Assembly: GCF_963082655.1 (NCBI RefSeq) | Contig: NC_081556.1 | Location: forward strand, 310,001-374,000 | Length of the DNA: 64,000 bases | Direction: 5' to 3' | DNA from: Stomoxys calcitrans | Lineage: Eukaryota; Arthropoda; Insecta; Diptera; Muscidae | Notes under the pieces: generated by a model | The model's database searches: none | What the model was told of the DNA's origin: nothing | What the model saw: the letters and a program-made list of their open reading frames with translations, nothing else | Translations under genes and position numbers: made by a program | Part shown: positions 10,465 through 20,746 of the stretch, in pieces | Layout of the letters: each line of letters opens with the position of its first letter | How positions within the stretch are numbered: position 1 is the first letter of the stretch

Positions 10465-11895
10465 CACAGTGGGCCAAATGGCAAAAAAATTGGAAATAAG
10501 TCTACAACTTTTTATCTGTTGATTTTAGCCATACAAAATGTTCTAGACATTTGTAGAGGAGGACATAGGCTTTCAGAAAAGTGCTGTTGTTGGTCCATAT
10601 CTTTAATACAGGGTGAGCTACAGGGTGTCAAAGTTGACCACTTTTGACTTCTCCAAGCTTCTGGGGGCCATAACTTTTGATCTACTCAACCGATTTACAT
10701 GATTTAGGACTCTAGAGAAAGAGCTTGACAAGATCTAAAAAACTTATGCATAAAGTACCATGCCATCGTGTACTGTTAAGGAGTTATGAATTGTTTAATT
10801 TTAAAATATGAAAATTTGGCCTTGGTTTTTTTCAGTGTTTTTTAAATAACTCCGTCAATTTTAAAGCTATAAACTTCATACTTCACACAAATTATGCCAG
10901 CATATGTGTGCATAAAATACAAAAGGAATCACGTGAATATCTTTGGCGGTTTAAAAATGGCATCGTTTTCAATATGAAAAATATTTTTTTTGTCAAAAAA
11001 TTGCAAAATTTTTCAAAAAAGATACTCCCATTTCCTTTAAGTTTTCGCAAACTTTGGCCGTCAAAGCATTATCATTTCTTTCCATTTTCACAAAGTCGAG
11101 GTATTAAGAAAAGTTTTAAGTGCTAATTTGGCTAATTTCGATATCAAACAACACCGTTATCTTAAGACCAAAATGGCCAATTTTTTTACTAAACTTCAAA
11201 AGTTTCTCACTGGAAAAAAAGTTCCACGGGGATTTTTTCGCTTTTTTTGAACTTAAATGAAAGCTTAAAATGTTCCCAACATTTTAAGGTATGTCTCGCC
11301 ATATCCTAGCCATAAATGAGATCGTAGCGATCAAAATACTGAAAAAAGTCAATTTTCAAGTAGTGCTATATTCATTGCTAAAAAACAAGTATTACGTCAC
11401 ATTTTATTGCAAAGATGTTAAATAAACTTTTATTTGGTAACACTTCTTCTACAAAACACAAAAAGAATCATGGAAATATCTCTATTCTATTCCATTTTAT
11501 GGAACCGGCAATAAAAAAGTCAATTTTTCAAAAAAGTCGAATTTCCCAAATTTTGTTTTTGTTGTCCTAATTGCACATGACACACTATAGCCATATTTAC
11601 GCAACATACCTTATCGTAAAGGAAATTTTCATACCTTTCCAACAATGTATAAAACATTTCTCTACTCGGATTCTATCTACTCTAAAATTCATTTACACTT
11701 CATTAAACTCTATATAAAAATGTCTATTTGTGAAATGGAACCTTATATGGGGCCTACACTAAAACATTGATAGATTTGCCCAGGGTTTACAATACAAATG
11801 TGTTAGAATAAAAAAAGGTCTCCTGCCAAAGTTTAAAAAAATTGGAATAAAAATATGTGTTTTAGAGCGAAAACACTTCGCATCGGCGTGCGTTT
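10465..11895 (+). repeat. Left terminal inverted arm of the Transib element
   Basis: It starts with heptamer-like CACAGTG (10465-10471), followed after 11 bp by an A-rich nonamer-like tract (10483-10491). It is the reverse complement of 13121-14551; similarity ends after GGCGTGCGTTT. Both arms have the same length. Confidence 0.9.
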
Positions 11896-11943
11896 ATATG
11901 TATATTAGCTACTCCCAAAATAAAAAAGCATTTTAGTTTTGTA

Positions 11944-12630
11944 TTATTTGATTTTATTCTCTACCAAATAATCTAAGGTATCAAAATTTAAAAGCTCTTT
12001 AATTTGAATGGCATCGGGATCGTCCTTATCTATATCGTCACATATTTTTGGTAGCCATTTAGTTCTGATGCTGTATAGTACCGGATCAGACGATAACAAT
12101 AAATATTGAAGTAAATCATAATTTTGGTTAAATTTGGTGCTCTTTCGGGTATTGAAAAGCCGGAACTGTTTAACATCTCTATTACGGGATTCCTGAGCTT
12201 CTTCTGTAAGTTCTCCTAACGGAAGTATGTTGTATTCCACAATTTCCTTGCCATGATGTAAGACTTTATGTACTGTCGGTGTTAAAGCTTTCCACGAATA
12301 TAAATCAGATAAAATGTTTTTTGTGTCATTACTATAAGCTTCAAATTTGGTTGAATTTATCATCTTTTTGCTATTGATTACAGCCAAAATCACTTTGAAT
12401 CGTCTTAGCAAGTGTTCATCAAGACCGGTTATTTTAGATGTCGATACGGGGTCCTCAAAAAACCGCCTTGCCGAGTTGCCATCATTTGTGCTTCCGTATC
12501 CGTAAAGAGGTTTATCTATTATAAGTCCCTTTTGTTTAAACTCCAACTGGATTCGATTCTTCTCTTCCTGCCTCATTTTGTGAAGATCTTGGTTGTTTCT
12601 AGCAGAGACATCGCGGTTTCCAGGGCTAGT
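11944..12630 (-). pseudogene. Transib transposase C-terminal fragment (RAG1-like)
   Basis: The minus-strand reading contains IIDKPLYGYGSTNDGNSARRFF, VHKVLHHGKEIV, LPLGELTEEAQESRNRD, NTRKSTKFN and LLLSSDPVL, motifs I associate with the C-terminal third of Transib transposases. The EEAQESRN segment lines up with EGNESGN of RAG1, whose second Glu is the third catalytic DDE residue; here it is encoded at 12190-12192. The first two catalytic Asp regions are not present between the arms. The ORF formally opens at 12807, but its first 55 codons are Ile/Tyr-rich translation of an AT microsatellite and are not real protein. The reading ends in TAA at 11944. It is an internally deleted, probably inactive transposase. 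Confidence 0.75.
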
Positions 12631-12654
12631 CCGATATTTAAGGTCATACGATAA

Positions 12655-12797
12655 ATTTATATATTTTAAATATATATATATTATATATATAATATATAAT
12701 ATATAAATAATATATAATATATAAATAATATATAAATATATATATATTATATATATATATATATATAATATATAAATATATTTTAAATATTTATGCA
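12655..12797. repeat. AT microsatellite inside the Transib core
   Basis: Irregular TATATA and ATATAATATATAAAT repeats. It marks the point where transposase homology stops, so it probably grew at a deletion junction. Confidence 0.85.
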
Positions 12798-13120
12798 ATA
12801 TATTCACAATTAATGACCCATTTCAGGTATCAGACGCAATCGTAAAAAGGGGTCCAAAGTGCCTCTTTTTACTTACTCTTCTATAATTATTTACCTGGAC
12901 TCGAATTTGGTTAAAAAAAATGACAATGAATTTTTTATGGGTAGGTTTTTTCACATTCATTGATACGGTGGATTTCCTGGGAATTCGACATAGCGAAACA
13001 GGTAACATTTGTCTGCATCAAATCTTAACACAAATATATATATATATGCAGGTATATTTCTAGGTTACTTTTTATTCAAAAATCATCAGCTTACATTAAA
13101 AATAGATGTAGGTACTATAC

Positions 13121-14551
13121 AAACGCACGCCGATGCGAAGTGTTTTCGCTCTAAAACACATATTTTTATTCCAATTTTTTTAAACTTTGGCAGGAGACCT
13201 TTTTTTATTCTAACACATTTGTATTGTAAACCCTGGGCAAATCTATCAATGTTTTAGTGTAGGCCCCATATAAGGTTCCATTTCACAAATAGACATTTTT
13301 ATATAGAGTTTAATGAAGTGTAAATGAATTTTAGAGTAGATAGAATCCGAGTAGAGAAATGTTTTATACATTGTTGGAAAGGTATGAAAATTTCCTTTAC
13401 GATAAGGTATGTTGCGTAAATATGGCTATAGTGTGTCATGTGCAATTAGGACAACAAAAACAAAATTTGGGAAATTCGACTTTTTTGAAAAATTGACTTT
13501 TTTATTGCCGGTTCCATAAAATGGAATAGAATAGAGATATTTCCATGATTCTTTTTGTGTTTTGTAGAAGAAGTGTTACCAAATAAAAGTTTATTTAACA
13601 TCTTTGCAATAAAATGTGACGTAATACTTGTTTTTTAGCAATGAATATAGCACTACTTGAAAATTGACTTTTTTCAGTATTTTGATCGCTACGATCTCAT
13701 TTATGGCTAGGATATGGCGAGACATACCTTAAAATGTTGGGAACATTTTAAGCTTTCATTTAAGTTCAAAAAAAGCGAAAAAATCCCCGTGGAACTTTTT
13801 TTCCAGTGAGAAACTTTTGAAGTTTAGTAAAAAAATTGGCCATTTTGGTCTTAAGATAACGGTGTTGTTTGATATCGAAATTAGCCAAATTAGCACTTAA
13901 AACTTTTCTTAATACCTCGACTTTGTGAAAATGGAAAGAAATGATAATGCTTTGACGGCCAAAGTTTGCGAAAACTTAAAGGAAATGGGAGTATCTTTTT
14001 TGAAAAATTTTGCAATTTTTTGACAAAAAAAATATTTTTCATATTGAAAACGATGCCATTTTTAAACCGCCAAAGATATTCACGTGATTCCTTTTGTATT
14101 TTATGCACACATATGCTGGCATAATTTGTGTGAAGTATGAAGTTTATAGCTTTAAAATTGACGGAGTTATTTAAAAAACACTGAAAAAAACCAAGGCCAA
14201 ATTTTCATATTTTAAAATTAAACAATTCATAACTCCTTAACAGTACACGATGGCATGGTACTTTATGCATAAGTTTTTTAGATCTTGTCAAGCTCTTTCT
14301 CTAGAGTCCTAAATCATGTAAATCGGTTGAGTAGATCAAAAGTTATGGCCCCCAGAAGCTTGGAGAAGTCAAAAGTGGTCAACTTTGACACCCTGTAGCT
14401 CACCCTGTATTAAAGATATGGACCAACAACAGCACTTTTCTGAAAGCCTATGTCCTCCTCTACAAATGTCTAGAACATTTTGTATGGCTAAAATCAACAG
14501 ATAAAAAGTTGTAGACTTATTTCCAATTTTTTTGCCATTTGGCCCACTGTG
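13121..14551 (-). repeat. Right terminal inverted arm of the Transib element
   Basis: Inverse of the left arm, ending in CACTGTG at 14545-14551. A 72-codon chance ORF in this arm is identical to its counterpart in the left arm, which illustrates how little the arms have diverged. Confidence 0.9.
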
Positions 14552-14743
14552 CGGCGGTGTGATGAATCACAGCGTAGGCCAAGCCATTGGCCAAAGAAGT
14601 CTTGCTGGTGGCTGGAGCGCCTCCCCATTCGGCCTTGGAGATGATGGTTAACCCGAATACGGCTTGGGCGCAGAATAGAACAGCCAAAAGGCTGAATAGA
14701 GCTTTAGAAACCATAGCGTTTGAGTTTCGAGAAACTTTGATAC

Positions 14744-14776
14744 TGGTGTGGAGCTGGGCCACTTGTGCGCTTTATA
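14744..14776 (-). promoter_or_regulatory. Core promoter of PGRP copy B
   Basis: Minus-strand TATAAA (14776-14771) is followed 32 bases later by an ACCAGTA initiator (A at 14744), 30 nt before the ATG at 14714. The flanking sequence is unlike the promoters of copies A/D and C, so B has its own control region. Confidence 0.6.
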
Positions 14777-14779
14777 TTC

Positions 14780-15319
14780 CATGCTAGAACTGCTGGTCAG
14801 TTACTTTTTCCTCTACACGATAATCGTTGATGGAGTTATGGTTTCGTTGCACTGATTTATTATATTTTGACCGTATCGCCTTTGATATACTCCCAATGAA
14901 ATGTTTTGACGTCAACGTACATTGGGTACACGTCAGGGTACATTGAACAAAAGCATTTTTATCTATCGCACCTTCTTCTTATAAGGTAGCTGTTGGGAAT
15001 ATTGTTGAGTACCATAGGGGACAAAAATCGATCATAATTTTTGCTGCAGGATTATTATAAAGATAATATTTATTTTAGTTTCTTCTTCACAAATTTTCTA
15101 TCTGAAGTTAATCTGTATTTGACATTACATGACATAGTTTTACTCTGCATACATTCAAGTACTCATATCCTTAAAAAAGTGTGGATCGTATGCGTTTTGG
15201 AAATTGATTGTGTTTGCTTTCGATATTAAGATTGACTACTTTACGATCTACCTTTCTAGTGTGTGGTAGGATGGACTGAATTTTGGCAACCGTTTTGGTG
15301 TCGCGTTGCATTTTTTAGT
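14780..15319. other. Upstream region of PGRP copy B
   Basis: Unique-looking AT-rich sequence with no ORF or RNA gene recognised. It may hold the regulatory DNA of copy B; no specific site is called. Confidence 0.3.
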
Positions 15320-15420
15320 TTCTTTATTTAAAGAAGGCACGTAAAGTTCAGCCGTGCCGAATCTTATATACCCTCCAACATGGAAAGCATTTAACACGTT
15401 CTTTGAATGAACGAACCATG
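15320..15420 (+). repeat. F1 left-end fragment
   Basis: It has GTTCAGCCGTGCCGAATC followed by TTATATACCCTCCAACATGG, the left-end signature of F1. It is cut short by Jockey-like LINE sequence. Confidence 0.65.
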
Positions 15421-15499
15421 AAACTTCGAAAGGGCGCATAGACTGGCCTGAGTCGGGAACACGGGGATGTTAAGATCCAAACCGCAGGCGGGTCTGGAG

Positions 15500-15740
15500 G
15501 CTTGGCATGCTGATGGAAGGCGGATACGGGCACTGCTCAGGAGGTATATTGGGGAGGGTCTCAGTCGTACCGAGTACAACTACAGGAGTCATAACCGGAC
15601 ACTGTGGGATAGGTCACGCGCATAGGAGCCTCCTACAATTACTACTGCTGTTTGTTGAGGATGAAGAGGTTACGATCGAACACCCGGTCTTCTCATGCCC
15701 GGGTCTACATGGGTGCAAGCTTTTCTTCCTAGGGAAGTGG
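15500..15740 (+). pseudogene. Jockey-type LINE fragment, C-terminal end of ORF2
   Basis: The reading ITGHCGIGHAHRSLL, then DEEVTIEHPVFSCPGL, resembles the region after RNase H in Jockey-clade ORF2 proteins (TGHC.IG.HA.R...DEEET.EH.L..CP.L). Only about 70 codons remain, and the normal Cys pair before DEE is lost. Confidence 0.6.
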
Positions 15741-15839
15741 TTTTTCTGCGATCTTGCAAACTTTCAGATGTGTCTCTGGTGATTCTTCTGGGATACGTGG
15801 ATAAAACGGGTTTGTCTCATCGTCAACGTTTGACAGTCG

Positions 15840-16110
15840 TCGAATGGATGTGCCAAGTATGGTCCAAATCGGTCTACAACCAGATATAGCTGCCATATAA
15901 ACCGATCTTTAGATTTGACTTCTTGAGCCTCTGCAAAGCTTGTAAAGTTTTGATTTGTAATAATTTTTTACTTCCAACAGCCGTGCAAAGAATGATCTAA
16001 ATCGGTCCATAACCTGATATAGTTCCCATTTAGACCCGCCGCCCGATTTGAACTCTTGAACCTCTAGAGGACGCAATTATTATCCGATTTGGTTAAAATT
16101 TTAAACGTGG
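15840..16110 (-). repeat. F1 internal units
   Basis: Two degenerate units: TGCCAAGTATGGTCCAAATC, CATATAAACCGATC, TTGACTTCTTGAGCCTCTG, then a second set with ATAACCTGATATAG and GGACGCAATTATTATCCGAT. Confidence 0.7.
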
Positions 16111-16519
16111 TATTTTTTCTGACTGGTAACAGTCATGACAAATGTGGTCTATGTCGCAATTCTAGAACTTTTGAACGGATAGAGATATGTACGCATAGTC
16201 AATGTTGAGGTGTTTTCCAAAAAGTATAAATCCATTAGGCTTGAAGGTTGGTCGGCTTGATTCTTTTCTTAGAAGGTAGATCTCGTAAAACCCTACAACA
16301 TGCCGAAAAGTTTGGAATGAGTTATTGGACAAAATTTTTTTTTGAAAATTTAAGTCATTGTACCGTCGGAATTTTTGAAATTGTGGGACCATTTGTGAAC
16401 CGATTAAAAATTTTTTACACCGTTGGAAAGATTTTAAAATTCGGCTAGTATTAAAAAGTTTGGCGCAGATTGTCCCTTCCTACAAAAAGTTTTTTTAATT
16501 TCCGAAATAAAAAAATATA
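16111..16519. other. Unassigned AT-rich stretch
   Basis: No recognisable gene or repeat. It lies between F1 fragments. Confidence 0.3.
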
Positions 16520-17385
16520 AAAACAAGTAAAAGCGTGCTAAGTTCGGCCGGGCCGAATATTATATACCACTCACCATAGATCGCATATGTCAAGTTCTTT
16601 TCCCGATATCTCTTTTTAGGCAAACATAGGATAAAAGAAAATAATTGCTATAATATTGTAGCTATGGTCCGATTCGGACCATAATTGAATTGAATGTTGA
16701 AGACCATAGTAGAAGTCATTGTGTAAAATTTCAACCACCACTAAGAATTGCACCCTTTAAGGGGTCAAGAAGTAAAATAGAGAGATTGGTTTATATGGGA
16801 GCTTCATCAGTATATATACCGATTCCATATATAGACCATATTTAGCACGTATGTTGAAAGACATGGGAAAAGCCGTTGTACAAAATTTCAGCCAAATAGG
16901 ATAATAATTACGTCCTCTAGACGCTCAAGAAGTCAAGATCCCAGATGGGTTTATATGACAGCTATATCAGGTTATGGCCCAATTTCAACCATACTCAGCA
17001 CAGTTGTTGGAAGTCATAATAAAACACCTCATGCAAAATTTAAGCCAAATCGGATAAGAATTGTGCCCTCTTGTGGCTCAAGAAGTCAAGATCCAAAATC
17101 GGTTTATATGGCAGCTATATCAAAACATAGACCCATTTACAAACCCAGCCGACCTACACTTATGAGAAGTGTTCGTACAAAATTTCAAGCTGCTAGCTTT
17201 ACTTCTTCGAAAGTTAGCGTGCTTTCGACAGACAGACGAACGGACGGACAGGGCTAGATCGACTAACAATGTCATGACTATTAAGAAAAGTAATACTTTA
17301 TGCGGTCTTTGACGAATATTTCGAGGAGTTACAAACAGAATGATGAAATTAGTATACCCCCATCCCATGGTGGAGGGTATAAAAA
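16520..17385 (+). repeat. Dispersed repeat F1, complete copy
   Basis: It runs from AAAACAAGTAAAAGCGTGC through GTTCGGCCGGGCCGAATAT and TATATACCACTCACCAT to CCATGGTGGAGGGTATAAAA. The two ends therefore carry inverted forms of the TATACCCTCCACCATGG motif. The inside has several units containing AAATTTCAGCCAAAT, GGCTCAAGAAGTCAAGAT, GGTTTATATGGCAGC and TATATCAGGTTATG, then a GACAGACGGACGGAC tail. No protein is encoded. Confidence 0.85.
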
Positions 17386-17640
17386 GTTTTGCTTCCGATG
17401 TCCATACCAACTAACACACACACACACACAACAACAACAAACATGTATTTTTTTTTATTTTTTTTATTATTTTAATAGATTTTATTTAGTATAGTCTATA
17501 CATTATGTTTATGCGGTATATACTACTTTAATCTATATTTGGTTTAGCGTGAATGCTGTAACCGTTATTTCTGAATCTTAATATTTACATACATCTATTA
17601 TTCATTCCGATACAACACTTTGTGCTGGTGGAGTGTATAT

Positions 17641-19951
17641 CTAATTAAATTCATTCAGTAACATATTTCTATATTTAATACAGGTTTCTAAAAAGTTATA
17701 TAATAAAGAATAGTTCGTGCCGTTTAATATTTGTAATACATCAATTTCTGTTAGTGAGCTTTTGCCAAAATACATCGTTCTAAATTCATTATAAATGGGA
17801 CAACACCCAATAAAATGTAGGGTGTTTTCTGGTGCATCCAAATTACATATAGTGCAAATTCCATCAGTGTGATTCTTGAAGCACCTAGCATTTAGGTCCA
17901 GTAGGCCCCCTCTCGCCCTTATAATCAGGCCTACTGCACGTGTGGAAAGGTCACCCATCATCAAAAGACTTCCATCGTAATTTAATTTCGGGTACAGGTC
18001 ATGAAATTGAGAGCTATGCGCGCCACTTTCAAATTCATATCTCTCACATGTCTCTAAAAGTCTGGTGATTTCCCGCCAATGCCTACATAGAGGTCCATTG
18101 ACCGTTGAGGGATGGAAACGTAGGTGATCACATAAAGTAGTCCATTCCTCCGCCCAGTACGTACCTGATCTTATTACCTTCTCCGCCAATATACGTGGTA
18201 GTCTATTGGGACCTAGTCTTAATACCCTGTCGACGTATTTGAGATGCATCTGCAGAGTCGAAACATACATCGACTTTATCCCAGTCTCCAGATGGATCAT
18301 ATAATTGGGTGTGTTGCTGGGCAAATAAAACAGTTTCTTGACATAGAATCGCAATAATTTCTCAACATCATCGTACCGGACGAAGCCCCAGACTTGGGCG
18401 GCGTAAAACATTATCGACCTGCAACAAGCCTCAAATATTTTCAGTTTGTTCTCTCTAGAAATACGTGGGTTGCTTATATAAGTTGACCAAGTAGAAGCAA
18501 CTGCTATCTTAGATGATGCTAGTCTTTTCCCCAGGTGTTTCCTAAACGATAAATTATACGTCATCTCTAGTCCAAGATACGTATAACTATTAACAATCTC
18601 AATATCCTGTCCCCGGTAAATCCACTTCAGGCCTGATGCAATTCTCGCACATTTACGAAATACTAATACCTTGGATTTAAGCAAATTAACACTTAGACCC
18701 CATGTAGCACAATACCCTTCCAAAGTATCAATCATCCCTTGCAATCCATCTGGGCAATCTGATAGCAAAACGATGTCATCGGCATATAACAATATTCTGA
18801 TGGTAGTTCCCGCTACTCTCACACCCCCAGGTAGGACTTCTGGCAGATCGTTCAGGTAAAGCGAAAATAGGACAGGACTTAGTACGCACCCCTGTTTCAC
18901 TCCAGTTTCCATAACGAAACTCTCAGACATATACGTACCGTCCCATATCTTGCTGTCGGTACCTTCGTATAACAGTCGTAGAATCCTTACTATCTTGGAT
19001 GATATCCCCATACAGGACAGTTTATAAAATAAACTATTTCTAGGGATAGTGTCGAACGCAGTCGAAAAATCCACAAAAAAAGCGTAAGTGGTTTTCTTAT
19101 TCAACCTGTTTATATGGACAATGTTGGCGAGGTTAAATATGTTATCCACCGTGGAATAGTTCCTTCTGAATCCTGCCTGGAATTCATTTAATATACTGTT
19201 GTAGTCAAGCCAGTCGGAAAGTCGATTCAGTAGAATATTGCAAAAAATCTTACTCATAGAGTTTATTCCACGAGCAAATAAAATAGTCAATGACAGAACT
19301 TCCCATTGCCCCACAAAAGCTATATTCTCCGTCAGTATCTCCTGTAGTCCTGCCATTCAGGATGATGCCACCAAAATCCTCCACAAAATTCAGCAATGTT
19401 CTCCCCTGAGCATTAGTCACAGTATCCTTTGAGCGCCTGCGATCGGCAATATTCGAGAATTCAGTTATAGAAATTGGGTCCAGAGTCTGTTCACGTCCAA
19501 TCCTCGCATTTAGATCACCCGTTATTATAAACCTCGCTGGGTCAAGGTCTTTCATAATTGTCTCAAGCTTCACAAAATCGTTCCTCCAGTTTGTACAGTT
19601 AAGATACATAGGGATCAAATAAACAACATCTCCATCAAACTTAGCCAACAATACCGTGTTCTCTCCTATACTTCTGAATCTAAAATCAAATTTCCTCTTG
19701 AGATCCTTTCTAAATCCGAACAAACATCCCCCACTTGCTCGGCCTGCCTTGTGTATCTTACGTGCATCGACCCAATGTATGCAATAATTCTGAAAAAGTG
19801 ATGCGAATGACGCTGATTTATTCGGCATTACATGTGTTTCAAACAAAAAGAATATATCAAAGTTGCTTAAATATTTCATAAAACTTCCAAAACTTATAGA
19901 CTTCTCAAGATTTGCTACATTGTAGGATATTATACGGCACGAATCGAATTG
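17641..19951 (-). pseudogene. LINE ORF2: AP-endonuclease plus reverse transcriptase, with internal deletion and frameshift
   Basis: The endonuclease part (19951 to 19250) starts FDSCRIISYNVANL, followed by FLFETHV, FIITGDLNARIG and SSVIDYFICS, the ordered motifs of LINE AP-endonucleases. The reverse transcriptase part lies in another frame, real homology starting near RGINSMSKIF at about 19270. It shows FFVDFSTAFDTIPR (catalytic Asp), GVKQGCVLSP and LLYADDIVLLSD (YADD box). A C-terminal C-x2-C-x9-H-x3-C-type finger (CTICNLDAPE..LHFIGC) lies close to the end. The linker and the first reverse transcriptase blocks, several hundred residues in intact LINEs, are missing, so the two domains abut in different frames and the copy is dead. 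The first ATG of the endonuclease frame (19879) lies after the catalytic Asn motif SYNV, so ORF2 has no usable own start. Confidence 0.88.
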
Positions 19952-20746
19952 CTACTGATTATTCTTATTACTATTACTTATATTACTATAATTCATTTTG
20001 TTTCTAGTTGTTAACTCAAAGGTACTTTCAGTTTCATCTAGTATATCTCCGAGAAATTTTGCATCGTTCTCTGAATGGGCCAGAATCTTTCCATTAGTCC
20101 AGCCGTAATGTTTATCGTTTATAAAAATACAGAACTCGCCAAGCCGGACTTTAGCATCTTTTCTAACTTTAGTTACCGTCTTGCTCAATTGCCTAAGATT
20201 GTATCTAACATTCTGCTCGGAGTCGGTATAGTCCTTGTGTATGAATATGTTTTGGCCAGTAAGTTTTGCTTTTGCTGCTAAGACCTTTTGGCACTGATTG
20301 AATGTCTCCATGGTGAATATAAATGACTTTCCTAACGATAACATCCTTGTATGTGTGATTGTTACATCAACATTTAAATCGTTCTGACAAATTTTATAAA
20401 ACTTATTTCTTGCGGCCATTGTAGTCGAACAATCTAGGCCACTGACAACAATATTGGCCATACGAGTCTTTCGATCGATGTTTTCCAATCGGCTGTTCAG
20501 TTTGTTGATATCTTCCTTCAGTTTTGTGTTCTCCTGTTTCAATTTTTCGATTTCCGTTGTAATGTTTGTTAAATCATCCTTTTTTGCTACATCTTTAAGC
20601 TTTTCGTCTAGAAGATTACACAGCTTATTCCAACAGAAAACATCTTGATTGTTATTTTCACTCATATTTCTGCTGGACAGGTGTTTTTTGCTTATATTTT
20701 CAATTTGTTCCGGGGATGTCGTTTTTAGCAAACGTTTATTACTCAT
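19952..20746 (-). CDS. LINE ORF1 protein (coiled-coil RNA-binding type)
   Basis: A 264-residue ORF. Residues about 44-94 form a heptad-rich coiled coil (ITTEIEKLKQENTKLKEDI). It is followed by RKTRMANIVVSGL, the start of an RRM-like domain as in L1-type ORF1 proteins, and then a basic region (LRQLSKTVTKVRKDAKVR). The C-terminal tail is Asn/Ser-rich. ORF1 proteins trimerise and coat the LINE RNA. The stop is a UAG directly followed in the same frame by ORF2. The reading frame itself is intact. Confidence 0.8.
   Translation of the reverse strand: MSNKRLLKTTSPEQIENISKKHLSSRNMSENNNQDVFCWNKLCNLLDEKLKDVAKKDDLTNITTEIEKLKQENTKLKEDINKLNSRLENIDRKTRMANIVVSGLDCSTTMAARNKFYKICQNDLNVDVTITHTRMLSLGKSFIFTMETFNQCQKVLAAKAKLTGQNIFIHKDYTDSEQNVRYNLRQLSKTVTKVRKDAKVRLGEFCIFINDKHYGWTNGKILAHSENDAKFLGDILDETESTFELTTRNKMNYSNISNSNKNNQ

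Larger units (their letters stand above)
10465..14551 (-). mobile_element. Transib-type DNA transposon with 1,431-bp inverted arms
   Basis: The left end begins CACAGTGGGCCAAATGGC and the right end is its exact inverse. The flanks are CGGCG at 10460-10464 and 14552-14556, and the uninterrupted PGRP copies contain a single CGGCG at this spot. Five-base GC-rich target duplications, CACWRTG termini and a RAG1-like transposase are the defining traits of Transib. The arms, 10465-11895 and 13121-14551, appear essentially identical. The central 1.2 kb contains a C-terminal transposase fragment and an AT microsatellite. The near identity of the arms and the intact target duplication suggest a recent insertion. 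It is probably non-autonomous because the N-terminal and first catalytic regions are absent. Confidence 0.88.
10065..14714 (-). pseudogene. PGRP-SC: PGRP-SC copy B, split by a Transib insertion
   Basis: The 5' part (14714 to 14552) encodes residues 1 to about 54, including the signal peptide and HHTA. The 3' part (10464 to 10065) encodes the remainder to the same C-terminus NEIRTWPNWKA. Between them lies the 4,087-bp element at 10465-14551, with CGGCG duplicated on both sides. Joined without one CGGCG copy, the two parts give the same 185-residue protein as copies A, C and D. All nucleotide differences I could find from the other copies are silent. As it stands, transcription from its own promoter would give a secreted peptide of about 65 residues ending AQWAKWQKNWK, whose last residues come from the transposon end. 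It lacks Tyr86, His160 and Cys168 and so cannot be an amidase. Confidence 0.93.

Noticed and set aside
10908..11126. 72-codon ORF in each Transib arm as a conserved gene
   Set aside because: Identity follows from the inverted arms being one sequence. Low-complexity Lys/Phe composition, no motif.
12631..12807. First 55 codons of the Transib ORF (Ile/Tyr repeats)
   Set aside because: Translation of an AT microsatellite; real similarity starts downstream.
19270..19356. N-terminal 29 residues of the RT ORF (MAGLQEILTENIAFVG...)
   Set aside because: Out-of-frame reading of the endonuclease end; not part of the RT.
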